Shown here one piece after another: positions 1 to 6,874 of a DNA stretch of 64,000 bases; position 1 is the stretch's first letter, and each line of letters begins with the position of its first letter. Both the position numbers and the translations under genes were made by a program. The stretch spans positions 62,001-126,000 of the forward strand of contig CAVOWL010000004.1 in NCBI GenBank assembly GCA_963700105.1. Reading direction: 5' to 3'. The notes below the pieces were generated by a model. The model did not search any database. It was not told where the DNA came from and was given only the letters and a program-made list of their open reading frames with translations. Source of the DNA: CAVUWL01 sp963700105. Lineage in GTDB: Bacteria > Actinomycetota > Thermoleophilia > Solirubrobacterales > 70-9.

Positions 1-65
1 GGTCGAGTCGAAGGCTGCGACCCCGCTGTGCTTGAATCGACCATACGGCTGTCGATAATCAGCAC

Positions 66-485
66 ATGGATCGCCTCAGCTTCCAAGTCGAGGATCTGCC
101 AGACGACCGTCCGTATCCCGGAAAGCAGGCAATGCCCCTGATCAATGGGGAGCGGCTGGCCACAATTCTTGGCCCAATGCACGCCACCAGCGGGTCCCGG
201 GAGGCCAACGACGGTCTGGATCCGAAGGATGCATTCCTGCCATCAAGGCACTATTTGACTCCATCAACGGAGGCCCCGGAATCTGCGACAACGCGCGATG
301 GCGCAACGGTCCTCCTACGTTGCAGCTGTGGGAGTTGGGAATGCAGTTATGTGGCCGCAACGATCGAAATCGATGACCAGGACGTGTATTGGAGCGGCAT
401 CCATCGTTGGAGTAACCCACTTCTGAGACCCTGTCGCGACTTCCACTTCTTGAGGACCCAGTACGAAGAAGCCCTCAGTGGCTAG
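66..485 (+). CDS. Conserved hypothetical protein with CxCG cysteine motif
   Basis: A 139-residue soluble protein. It has a cysteine cluster at residues 86, 88 and 93 (pattern C-S-C-G-x-x-x-C) and ends with a Q-Y-E-E-A-L motif. This layout recalls a widespread uncharacterised actinobacterial family with a CSCGEPGC-like core followed by an aromatic-rich segment; that match is from memory. No catalytic function can be assigned. The start is supported by a -35-like TTGAAT at 32-37 and a -10-like GATAAT at 54-59, six bases before the ATG, so the mRNA may be leaderless. The cysteines could bind a metal, but that is a guess. Confidence 0.65.
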   Translation: MDRLSFQVEDLPDDRPYPGKQAMPLINGERLATILGPMHATSGSREANDGLDPKDAFLPSRHYLTPSTEAPESATTRDGATVLLRCSCGSWECSYVAATIEIDDQDVYWSGIHRWSNPLLRPCRDFHFLRTQYEEALSG

Positions 486-522
486 CTTCTACCCTCTCGT
501 GGTTTGGGTTTACTGCTCCAAT

Positions 523-1272
523 TCAACCCGAAGGTGGACGGCTGTCACGGTCGTCTGAGGTCTCGCCGGTCGGTGGTTTCAAATCTTCGGCCAATCTCGC
601 CGTCAACAGTTCCTCAAAGTCATCCCCTGGTTTGTCGAGTCGGGTAACGCTGCCCTCGTCTCGAAGGTGCCAGAGGGCCCGTAAACTGGCTGCAATAATT
701 TCAAAGCCGCTCATCTCGCCAGCGTTCTCAATTCCATCGGCTACGAGTCGATCGCGGCGGCTGATCGCGGCCTTGAAGGTCTCCTGCGTGACCGGACTGT
801 CTTTTCTGGCTTGGAATTCCGCCCTGATCTCCTCGGCAATCGGAAGGTTCTCGAGCGGTTTTGGTCGGCTCTTGCGCGTCATCACCCATGGATCAACCCA
901 CGGCCACGAAACCAAGTTGTCATCGCCGATCAAGATTGACCAACTACCAAAGGAAAAGCGCAAATCAAAGTAATCAGCCCCATCAATCGTTCGTAGCGAA
1001 CCACTCTCGAATTGGTCTTGGGGAAGCGTGAGTACTCCGTTTTCGTTGCCGAGAGGCCAGTCAATCCAATACCAGACGCCGTCGTATTTTTCTGTCGGGC
1101 CGCCCTCTCTGAGATGGCCACGGGTCTTCAGCATCGACCTGCCTGCCGCGCGAGCGTCGTCGGTCCATATGAGAACAGGTAGACCGACCCCGCGAATTGC
1201 CTCCAGATATCCGAGAGTCTCTGTCCAATCCAGTTCGTCCGCCTTGAAATCTGCTGGGAGCCCGTCGCTCAT
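523..1272 (-). CDS. Hypothetical protein, 249 aa
   Basis: I do not recognise a family. The protein is soluble, rich in Trp and Asp in its first half (several W-x-x-W-x-W stretches near residues 60-75 and 115-130) and charged with an acidic C-terminal tail. There is no signal peptide or membrane segment. An AAGGAG motif about 13 bases upstream of the ATG supports the start. It begins 17 bases after the SurA-like gene on the same strand, so the two are probably cotranscribed. The N-terminal half may be an immunity-like or SMI1-like fold, but I cannot demonstrate this. Confidence 0.6.
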   Translation of the reverse strand: MSDGLPADFKADELDWTETLGYLEAIRGVGLPVLIWTDDARAAGRSMLKTRGHLREGGPTEKYDGVWYWIDWPLGNENGVLTLPQDQFESGSLRTIDGADYFDLRFSFGSWSILIGDDNLVSWPWVDPWVMTRKSRPKPLENLPIAEEIRAEFQARKDSPVTQETFKAAISRRDRLVADGIENAGEMSGFEIIAASLRALWHLRDEGSVTRLDKPGDDFEELLTARLAEDLKPPTGETSDDRDSRPPSG

Positions 1273-1289
1273 CTGATGTCTGCCACTCC

Positions 1290-2000
1290 TTAGCCGCCAG
1301 CCGGAGGATTGGCTTCGCCGCGTTTGAAGGGTGGCCCGTTAGAGCAACGGTCGAAAACATATGCTGGCGCACACACCGTGCGTGATCGCCATCGCTGCAT
1401 GTATTCGGCCACGAACGTTGCAAAGGCTCGTTCAGTTGCTTTCTTCCCCCTAACGCCTCGCGCAATCTGCTCATCAATTCCCGTGGCGAGCAGTTTCAGC
1501 CTCACGCGTTCATTGACGTCGGCCTGCGTGTAATGCGAGGCTCTGAGAAACCGTTTGTACTCGGCATTGGACTTGAAGTTCTGCTTTTTGATCTGAGCGA
1601 ATTCCGCCGCCACCTCTCTAGGGGTGACTTGAATTCCCATTTCTGCCGCCTGACCCTGAATCCAGCTCTCATCGAGGAGGTTGCCCATTGCGGTCTTCTT
1701 AAAGTTCTCGTATCTCCTTTCACCCGGAGCCGGCACTCTTTTCAGGCCCTTTTGCGCGGCTTCCTGCGCCATGGCGCGATCGAAATCGGACTTATGGATC
1801 GTTTCCAGATGAGTCGGGACGCCGGTCACCACTGCAACGACCCTCGGAGGCAATTCCTGTGGTGATGGCAGGACGGCAGACGCAATTCCGGTCCCTTGAC
1901 CGATCAGAAGAAACGCAGCGCCTGAGATGAGTAACCCGGCGAGTACCGGACTCGCTGCCATTCCTCTTGAGGTCAAAGCTTTTGGGGGTTGACTTGCCAC
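1290..2000 (-). CDS. SurA/PpiC N-terminal domain-like exported protein
   Basis: A 236-residue protein with one N-terminal hydrophobic segment (about residues 15-42), either a signal peptide or an anchor. A helical region at residues 60-190 follows, resembling the SurA/trigger-factor-like chaperone domain that precedes PpiC parvulin domains: a conserved A-x-x-x-G-I-x-V-T-P-x-E-V turn, then F-x-x-x-x-Q-N-F-x-S. The C-terminus has the R-T-V-C-A...D-R-C-S-N pattern common in Thermoleophilia foldase-like proteins. No parvulin catalytic domain is evident, so it may be chaperone only. The start is GTG, preceded by a TAGACT -10 box six bases upstream. It leads a two-gene operon with the downstream hypothetical gene. 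Confidence 0.7.
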   Translation of the reverse strand: MASQPPKALTSRGMAASPVLAGLLISGAAFLLIGQGTGIASAVLPSPQELPPRVVAVVTGVPTHLETIHKSDFDRAMAQEAAQKGLKRVPAPGERRYENFKKTAMGNLLDESWIQGQAAEMGIQVTPREVAAEFAQIKKQNFKSNAEYKRFLRASHYTQADVNERVRLKLLATGIDEQIARGVRGKKATERAFATFVAEYMQRWRSRTVCAPAYVFDRCSNGPPFKRGEANPPAGG

Positions 2001-2161
2001 GCAAAGAGTCTATTGACGCCTACGAAACCCTGTGAGCCCGCGATCCGCTCTCGGTCGCGCCTTCACATGCCTGCCTTCGTGTGGAGGTCTCAACCTGCCG
2101 GGCCCGAGAGTCGTCTTGCTCTGACTCGCCAGAGGCAACCGGGTCCAGGGATTCCGAGCCA

Positions 2162-2446
2162 ATGCAAACCGTCGATTCAAGGGATAGTCCGACGAAGGTC
2201 GATAGAGGTGTCGTGGAGATCGTTGGTGGAATGATCATTACCATCGCCGCGGTGTTTGCCTGCCTCAAGGGTCGATGGGCATTGGCTATAGCGGGCCTCG
2301 TGGTTCTGGCCGGAATTCCCGCAATAATCGCCGCGATGCGTCTAGCCCGGGTCGATTCCTGGTGGGCTAAACGGTTCTACAGTGAGGACAAACTGAGCCG
2401 CTCAGCCGAGCGTTTCCCCCCTACAAGAGATGCTCTTCGGTTTTAG
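2162..2446 (+). CDS. Small membrane protein, hypothetical
   Basis: About 94 residues when started at the internal ATG. Two adjacent hydrophobic segments (about residues 18-36 and 40-58) suggest a small two-pass inner-membrane protein with a cytosolic, positively charged C-terminus. A longer reading frame exists upstream, but its residues look non-coding, so I prefer this start. No family is recognised. The gene is immediately followed by another predicted membrane-anchored hypothetical gene on the same strand. Confidence 0.45.
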   Translation: MQTVDSRDSPTKVDRGVVEIVGGMIITIAAVFACLKGRWALAIAGLVVLAGIPAIIAAMRLARVDSWWAKRFYSEDKLSRSAERFPPTRDALRF

Positions 2447-2524
2447 CCTGAAGTCTTGCCCCCCCGAGGCCCGGGGCGAATGTGCAAACTCAAGACAGCG
2501 CTCGCGGGTTCCGATAGAGAAGCC

Positions 2525-3037
2525 ATGCCTAGATCACCCTTCGGTTGGGCGCTCACCATCGCTGTGCCGGTTTTGGTGGTCGGGTTCGGGTTCGTTGTGG
2601 TGGGGGGCGGCACGACTGGCAGCGGCAATACCGGTCCTAGCGTGCAAGAACAAATCTCCGCTGTCTGCAACGAGGCACTCCGCGAAGCCAGAGAGGTGAA
2701 TCATTCACCGAGGACAATCACCGAAGGGCTTGAGGTTGATAGGAGGGGGCTCGCCATCCACAGCCGGGAGATCACCCAACTTGAAGCACTAGCGCCGGGT
2801 ATGGGCGCATCGTTCAGCGCGGGCCTGGCCGATGAGCATTCGCTCTTGGCCGGGCTGTCCCGGATGATGGCTCGGCCCGACTACGTCAAGCTGTCGCTAA
2901 CGCTCCCCCGTCATCCGAGCCTTGCACCGAGCTGGGTTTTGAAATGGCGCGCCCGCGAGGGGGCGCTCGTCACCGATGCGCGCGATCAGTTCTCACGAGC
3001 TGGTATTCCCCCTGCCTGCAAGAAGTCTCTCGGCTAA
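2525..3037 (+). CDS. Membrane-anchored hypothetical protein
   Basis: About 170 residues, with one N-terminal hydrophobic helix (about residues 8-28) followed by a glycine-rich stretch and an extracellular helical domain holding two cysteines that could form a disulfide. The architecture is that of a signal-anchored or secreted helical protein of unknown function. The start at ATG 2525 has an AGAGAAG ribosome-binding-like motif just upstream; a longer version would add an unlikely hydrophilic leader. The family is not recognised. Confidence 0.5.
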   Translation: MPRSPFGWALTIAVPVLVVGFGFVVVGGGTTGSGNTGPSVQEQISAVCNEALREAREVNHSPRTITEGLEVDRRGLAIHSREITQLEALAPGMGASFSAGLADEHSLLAGLSRMMARPDYVKLSLTLPRHPSLAPSWVLKWRAREGALVTDARDQFSRAGIPPACKKSLG

Positions 3038-3164
3038 CCCAGGGTGAGCGTTCAGGGCGTCAATGACGTTGCCTGTGATGCTCGCGACCTGTCTGGAGGG
3101 TTAGAAAAGGAGCGACTCGGCATTCTCAGCCGACCCCATGCAACTGCCGCTATCCTCGGGGTGG

Positions 3165-3383
3165 ATGGGAATAATCGACGTTCAGACCGTTGTCTTTCGT
3201 GAGGGCGATCATGTGGTCGCCCAGTGTCTCGATGTCGATATTTCCAGCTTTGGCGACAGCGAGGACGACGCGCTGGCCAACCTGCGCGAGGCGCTCGAAC
3301 TTTACTTCGAGGACGCTCCAGGCGATGCGCTGGCAAAGGTTGAGGGCCCGGCGGTTCGCAGGTTGACTCTCCAGCGTGCCTAG
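3165..3383 (+). CDS. hicB: HicB-like antitoxin
   Basis: A 72-residue protein with the partial RNase H-like HicB fold: a beta hairpin (V-V-F-R-E-G-D-H-V-V-A-Q-C), then D-V-D-I-S-S-F-G-D-S-x-x-D-A, then the helix A-L-A-N-L-R-E-A-L-E-L-Y-F. In this family the protein binds and neutralises the HicA mRNA interferase and usually represses the operon. It overlaps the following hicA by eight bases, so the two are translationally coupled. The start at M-G-I-I is favoured by TATCCT at 3151-3156, eight bases before the ATG. No DNA-binding extension is seen, which fits the short HicB subtype. Confidence 0.85.
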   Translation: MGIIDVQTVVFREGDHVVAQCLDVDISSFGDSEDDALANLREALELYFEDAPGDALAKVEGPAVRRLTLQRA

Positions 3384-3588
3384 GCTCTATTCGTCGCGTG
3401 ACGTAATCGCCGCTCTCGAGCGCGAGGGCTTCAGCTTCGTCTCCCAGCGCGGCAGCCACGTCAAGTACCGGAAGTCAGGCGTGCCGGTGAGGACGGTAAT
3501 CGTCCCAGCCGGGCGCAATGAGATCCCGCGTGGGACGTTTCGCTCAAGCCTTCGTCAGGCGGGCTTGGGCGAGAGCGCCTTCCGCTAA
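3376..3588 (+). CDS. hicA: HicA-like mRNA interferase toxin
   Basis: A 70-residue protein of the HicA/YcfA double-stranded-RNA-binding fold. It has the helix V-I-A-A-L-E-R-E-G-F, the strand F-V-S-Q-R-G-S-H-V-K-Y-R with the conserved catalytic histidine at residue 28, and V-I-V-P-A-G-R-N-E-I-P-R-G-T. HicA toxins cleave mRNA when freed from HicB. The start is a GTG inside the end of hicB. Antitoxin-first order is one of the two known arrangements. The pair lies about 180 bases from tRNA-Arg, a common landing place for mobile DNA. Confidence 0.87.
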   Translation: MPRLYSSRDVIAALEREGFSFVSQRGSHVKYRKSGVPVRTVIVPAGRNEIPRGTFRSSLRQAGLGESAFR

Positions 3589-3681
3589 CCCCGGGCTTGT
3601 CGCCGGCCTCAGGTGGCGTGTCCACACCCCTTCGAAGATGGGTGACTGTGTCGTCCTCCAGAGGGACATTGGCGCCCCTGG

Positions 3682-3704
3682 TTGGTACCCATATTTGGTA
3701 CCCA
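3682..3704. repeat. Tandem TTGGTACCCA repeat next to tRNA-Arg
   Basis: Two exact copies of the 10-mer TTGGTACCCA start 13 bases apart (3682 and 3695), about 60 bases beyond the 3' end of tRNA-Arg. Short direct repeats in this position are typical of integrase arm-binding or attachment-site remnants, but no integrase gene is visible nearby. Confidence 0.5.
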
Positions 3705-3733
3705 CAAAGTCTGTCCCGCCAGATCTAGCCGAG

Positions 3734-3759
3734 AAAAGATGCTAATTAGCAGGTCTTTT
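3734..3759. terminator. Bidirectional terminator-like inverted repeat between hicA and tRNA-Arg
   Basis: AAAAGA (3734-3739) and TCTTTT (3754-3759) flank the perfect palindrome GCTAATTAGC. The A/T tracts on both sides could end transcription of hicA from one side and of the tRNA from the other. Confidence 0.5.
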
Positions 3760-3764
3760 ATCTA

Positions 3765-3838
3765 CGCGCCCGGCCAGATTCGAACTGGCGACCTCATGCT
3801 CCGGAGGCATGCGCTCTATCCAGCTGAGCTACGGGCGC
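3765..3838 (-). tRNA. tRNA-Arg (anticodon CCG)
   Basis: A 74-nucleotide cloverleaf on the minus strand. The acceptor stem GCGCCCG pairs with CGGGCGC, the D stem GCTC pairs with GAGC, the anticodon stem CATGC pairs with GCATG around the loop CTCCGGA (anticodon CCG, reading CGG), and the T stem GCCAG pairs with CTGGC around TTCGAAT. The discriminator base is G, and CCA is not encoded. A TAGGAT -10 box sits ten bases upstream. A degenerate copy of this gene lies near 6713-6765. Confidence 0.97.
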
Positions 3839-3848
3839 AGAGTCAACG

Positions 3849-3854
3849 ATCCTA
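3849..3854 (-). promoter_or_regulatory. -10 box of tRNA-Arg
   Basis: TAGGAT on the minus strand, ten bases before the first tRNA base. No convincing -35 hexamer is seen. Confidence 0.5.
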
Positions 3855-4138
3855 GCTTCTCATGCGGGATTCGGCGTCTGGGGTGGGGGAGGGGTGATGG
3901 CCCCAAGGGCCCCCGTGTGCCTCTCCGTGCCCAATCGTGCGCCTGATCGTAAGCGGCCAAGGGGTTCCTGCTTAGCTTCTCGCGCCGTTTCGCGGCACGC
4001 TGACACATACGGAAGGTCGCGAGTCGCGCGGTGCTCGATTTGTTTCGGCGCCCTCATCGCCAATTCCCGACATTCCAAAGGGCGGCGGGGTCCCGCTGCC
4101 AGGAGGCAGTGAGCGGCGGAGGCCGAGGATAGACCTTC
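3855..4138. other. Non-coding stretch between tRNA-Arg and hairpin repeat
   Basis: No convincing gene on either strand. Open frames here are short and lack family features. The part next to the tRNA (3854-3885) is similar to the sequence following the degenerate tRNA copy near 6780-6820, so it belongs to the duplicated segment. Confidence 0.5.
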
Positions 4139-4349
4139 AACGCACGACGACCCCGGGGAGAAACCGAGGCCGTCGTAACCGACACCAAGGCGCGGCAAGG
4201 GGGTGGCCATGGTGCGGGCGAATATTCGGAGGGCAGCCAGGGAAGGAAGCCCTCCAGCGCACTATCTTGACACAGACAATCAAAAAAGATTTAAAGACTT
4301 CCTCGGTCCAGCTAATACGCAAACATATGTCGTGTGGATAAAGCGACCA
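4139..4349. repeat. Hairpin-rich repeat, copy 1
   Basis: About 211 bases alignable from end to end with 6875-7078. Shared blocks include GGAGGGCAGCCAGGGA and TATCTTGACACAGA. The segment folds into hairpins: arms around 4143-4175 (two mismatches) and a perfect 7-bp stem GGAGGGC/GCCCTCC. It ends with AAACATATGT, which corresponds to a full palindrome in copy 2. It could be a structured RNA, a transposon-end remnant or a decayed leader. Its nature is unknown. Confidence 0.6.
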
Positions 4350-4364
4350 AACCGACGCCGCGGC

Positions 4365-4646
4365 TCAAACTGACCGGATAGGCGACCTCTCCGGGGGTCC
4401 GTCAACGGGGTCCGAGGACGGCTCGATGTGCCTCCCCCAAAGCGGAAACGGTGTAGGAGGGCTTGCAGGCTCAGGGCAGGCGCGGAGCTTTTCAACGTGC
4501 GCCGGGCTGATGAGGACTCGGGATCCGTCGGCTGCGTCGGTGAGCGACATGAGCCCGGGGTCTCTCCGTTCGACGCGCGCCTGCACTACGTTCATGTCCT
4601 CCGTGACCGTTATGTCGCCGGAAACCAATGTAAGCACCGTTGCCAT
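4365..4646 (-). CDS. Small FlbD-like conserved hypothetical protein
   Basis: 93 residues. The first 58 form a compact beta-rich unit (V-L-T-L-V-S-G-D-I-T-V, then V-Q-A-R-V, then L-T-D-A-A-D-G-S-R-V-L-I-S-P-A-H-V) reminiscent of FlbD-like or ligand-binding small proteins that end in V-N-P-x-x-V. The last 35 residues are proline-rich and may be a read-through extension. A minus-strand TAGAAT eight bases before the ATG matches the leaderless start signature seen across the window, which is the best evidence that the gene is real. Its function is unknown. Confidence 0.5.
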   Translation of the reverse strand: MATVLTLVSGDITVTEDMNVVQARVERRDPGLMSLTDAADGSRVLISPAHVEKLRACPEPASPPTPFPLWGRHIEPSSDPVDGPPERSPIRSV

Positions 4647-5080
4647 TGGGAGGAATTCTAGTCGCCTTGTTGGCGATCCCGTGACGTTCGCTCAACATAT
4701 ATTCGAGCTGTAGTCCGGGAGAGCAGGGCAGCCAGCCAAGCGGTAGGGCGTTCGTTCTGCTGACGCAATGCCGCGCCGCAATGAAAGCCGCAGGGAAGAA
4801 GTACGACGCGACCCCCGGCCCACTTCTCTCACAAAGCCGGCCGGGGTCGTGCGTCGTTCTACCCATCCTTGGTCGGGCGCCATCGGTTTCCCCTTGAGGG
4901 GCTCCGAGTCAGTTTGGACGTGCGAACTACTTAATATCTGAACGATCGCGGGAGCTTTTCTATCTGGTTCGAGGGCTGAGCTACTAATGCAACGCTGCCA
5001 CTACGTCAACCTCGTAGCAATGCGTTCCCCTTCCACGGCAAGGGACTTCAGACACACCGCACGTTTTACCCTAACCTTGC
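4647..5080. other. Stretch without an intact gene
   Basis: No convincing coding sequence. It contains a long imperfect hairpin (4803-4857) and short tRNA-like fragments near 4720-4755 that do not form a cloverleaf. Confidence 0.5.
4803..4857. repeat. Long imperfect hairpin
   Basis: The arms 4803-4820 and 4839-4857 pair over nearly their whole length with small bulges around an 18-base loop. The arm sequence (ACGACGCGACCCC) resembles the first hairpin of repeat copy 1 (ACGACGACCCC), so it may be a third, partial relative of that element. No T tract follows. Confidence 0.5.
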
Positions 5081-5514
5081 TCAGTTTGCGATGAACGATG
5101 CTCTCGCCGTCCTTGTAGAAATCGACCACTTGGAAAACGAGCCTGCCGTAGGTGGACGATTGACAGTGCCATCCATAAATGGCGGTTGACCCGATGCGCC
5201 CACTAGTCGAAACGCATCGGACGGCGTCAGAGAACTCGCCATGTCGGGCGCTGTGGTGCTGTCGGCGGTCGTAGCTGTGTTCGCGGTAGCTGCAAATTGG
5301 TCGCCGATGTCACCGTTCCCAGCTCCGCCGGGCTGATATTCATGCCGGTGATAGGCCTTTCTTGATCTTGACCCTAGTCGCGGCTTCGTTTTGAGTTGCT
5401 TGTGCCGACTGGGCTCCTGGCAAGCCCCGAAGCCAGCGGACCGCCTAGGGCAATGAATATCGCGAGAGTTGCGAGCACGTTGGAGTAGGTCGGATTGCTG
5501 CGGATCGTTCTCAT
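5081..5514 (-). pseudogene. Frameshifted surface/collagen-like protein remnant
   Basis: The intact N-terminus begins M-R-T-I-R-S-N-P-T-Y-S-N-V-L-A-T-L-A-I-F and continues with I-A-L-G-G. This is the signature start of a large actinobacterial family of exported proteins (signal peptide, then N-S-V-G-T-x-Q-L-K repeats). That frame stops after 45 residues, but the rest of the family's features continue in other frames: T-G-M-N-I-S-P-A-E-L-G-T-V, then A-F-R-L-V-G-A-S-G-Q-P-P-F, then F-Y-K-D-G-E-S-I-V-H. At least two frameshifts are needed to join them, so the gene is dead. The 3' boundary is approximate. Confidence 0.7.
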
Positions 5515-5703
5515 GCGGGATCGCCCTTCGTTGCTGTTGACGAGCCAAGTCCACGTATGCTCGACACCGAGATCGCGGGGCAACCCCTTGCACGTCTGTT
5601 GAATACGGGGGACATCGGAGAACCGCAAGAACCCAACGAGGTGGCGTCTCCGGGCGATAGGTTTCGCCGCCAGGGATTAGGTTGGCTGCTAGATAGGAGA
5701 TAC
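5515..5703. other. Divergent intergenic region between two pseudogenes
   Basis: This separates the diverging 5' ends of the two pseudogenes and presumably held their promoters. TAGATAGGAGATAC at 5692-5705 gives a plausible ribosome-binding motif for the plus-strand remnant. Nothing else is seen. Confidence 0.4.
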
Positions 5704-6215
5704 ATGAGGAACGTGCGAGTCGCTGTGCTTGGATTGGGAGCGCTGGCTGCCCTAGCGTTGCTGGCGGGCCGCGGCTCCTCAAAAGACGCATGGTGAAGAA
5801 GCGACTCTCAAACTGACTCAGCCCGGCGGTAGCAAAAGACCAACGCCCCGATCGGGAAGTTCAACGGGAGAAGCTTCACCCCAGGAAACGGGATCCCTAT
5901 CTCGAATCTGCTCCAGAACACCGAAAGAAGACCGTGGCCGAAATCAACGCAGTCTGCATTGATACTCAGCCCACCTCGGGCGAAGCCATCCTAAGCGGCA
6001 CCTGCACAGGTACGGCGACTGTGCCTGGCGGCACATTCGCACTGAACGCAGGCGGAAAAGGGGTCATCGCCGGGGTGCATTCGGCGCCATCACTGGTGGA
6101 GCTGGCAAATACTATGGGGCTCTTGGCAAATCAGTTCCAAGCCGACGAGTAGCAGCGGCGAAGGCGGTCCGAAGGAAGTGAACTTCAACTACACCTGCCG
6201 CAGTCCAAGGCCACA
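5704..6215 (+). pseudogene. Frameshifted lipoprotein with dirigent/allene-oxide-cyclase-like barrel
   Basis: It begins with a typical lipoprotein signal (M-R-N-V-R-V-A-V-L-G-L-G-A-L-A-A-L-A-L-L) whose lipobox reads L-L-A-G-R: the obligatory cysteine has become Arg. Family-like segments follow in three frames: A-T-L-K-L-T-Q-P-G-G-S-K, then I-G-K-F-N-G-R-S-F-T-P-G-N-G, then G-T-A-T-V-P-G-G-T-F-A-L-N-A-G-G-K-G, then G-A-I-T-G-G-A-G-K-Y-Y-G-A-L-G, then P-K-E-V-N-F-N-Y-T. These resemble the beta-barrel of allene oxide cyclase/dirigent-like secreted proteins. At least three frameshifts and an early stop make it non-functional. Confidence 0.72.
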
Positions 6216-6397
6216 CCCGACCGTGTGCCCTTCAGAGGGGGCTGCGCGGTCGGGGCCCCAGTGGCCCCGTGTTACTTGCCTGTAGAGCAGGCTGATTTGG
6301 AATCGAATTCGTTGGGGAGTCGCTTGTCAGATGGTCACGCCTGGGACGCGGAGCGTTATAAGGTCGCCAAGACCGTTGATCAAGTGAGGAGAACGAG
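6216..6397. other. Non-coding spacer between pseudogenes
   Basis: No gene or clear regulatory site apart from a GAGGAG ribosome-binding motif at its right end, which serves the next pseudogene. Confidence 0.4.
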
Positions 6398-6693
6398 ATA
6401 TATGCACGAGTCACCCGCTTTGCGGGCGCCGACGCTGAGACGCTGAGGCAAAATGCAGAGCGGATCCGGGCCTGTCTCAGTTTGGGCCACCCGAGGGGGT
6501 TCCTGGGAAAGCGTTTCTGCTTCTAAACGATACGGAGAATGGTGAATCTCTCGCCATCGCGTTCTTCGAGACTGAGGCCGACTATCGCCTGGGCGACGAG
6601 AAACTCAACTCGATGAGCCCTCCCACGGGCGATGGAGCGGGCAAGAGAGTCGGCGTCTATAAATATGAGGTCGCGGTTAAGGTCGAGTTCTGA
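6398..6693 (+). pseudogene. ABM-like (antibiotic biosynthesis monooxygenase) protein remnant
   Basis: The reading I-Y-A-R-V-T-R-F-A-G-A-D-A-E-T-L opens after a good GAGGAG ribosome-binding motif. The start codon is ATA, as if an ATG had mutated. The frame is lost near 6480 and resumes, shifted, as V-P-G-K-A-F-L-L-L-N-D-T-E-N-G, then L-A-I-A-F-F-E-T-E-A-D-Y-R, then V-G-V-Y-K-Y-E-V. This is the dimeric alpha-beta barrel pattern of small ABM-like proteins, about 97 residues when repaired. Two lesions (start and frame) make an active product unlikely. Confidence 0.72.
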
Positions 6694-6712
6694 GGTGCGA
6701 CCCACACTGGGC

Positions 6713-6765
6713 GCTCGCTACCTACACTTCGGAGGCGTTCTATCCAGTTGAGCTGCTGGCTCAGC
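6713..6765 (-). pseudogene. Degenerate tRNA-Arg copy
   Basis: On the plus strand, CTTCGGAGGC (6728-6737) and TTCTATCCAGTTGAGCT (6738-6754) match the anticodon-to-D-arm part of the intact tRNA-Arg at 3765-3838, with a short deletion. The acceptor and T arms are unrecognisable, so no cloverleaf can form. Confidence 0.65.
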
Positions 6766-6874
6766 TGAGGAAGTTTTAGTTTTCAGTGCGGAATGATGCG
6801 TTAGCCCAGAACTGGTCCTGCGGCTAGAACCTCATTTGGGTGGGCTTGTCAGCCGATCTCGATCTAGATATTCC
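6766..6874. other. Spacer between tRNA remnant and repeat copy 2
   Basis: No gene. The first part (about 6775-6820) is weakly similar to the sequence flanking the intact tRNA at 3850-3885, supporting a duplicated block. Confidence 0.4.

Noticed and set aside
4720..4760. tRNA-like string (GCCAAGCGGTAGGGC with a possible anticodon arm)
   Set aside because: No acceptor or T-arm pairing could be built, and the anticodon stem has mismatches. At most it is a fragment.
5557..5796. 79-codon plus-strand frame including the lipoprotein signal
   Set aside because: Residues upstream of M-R-N-V-R are non-coding-like, and the frame stops just after the signal. It is the 5' piece of the pseudogene at 5704-6215.
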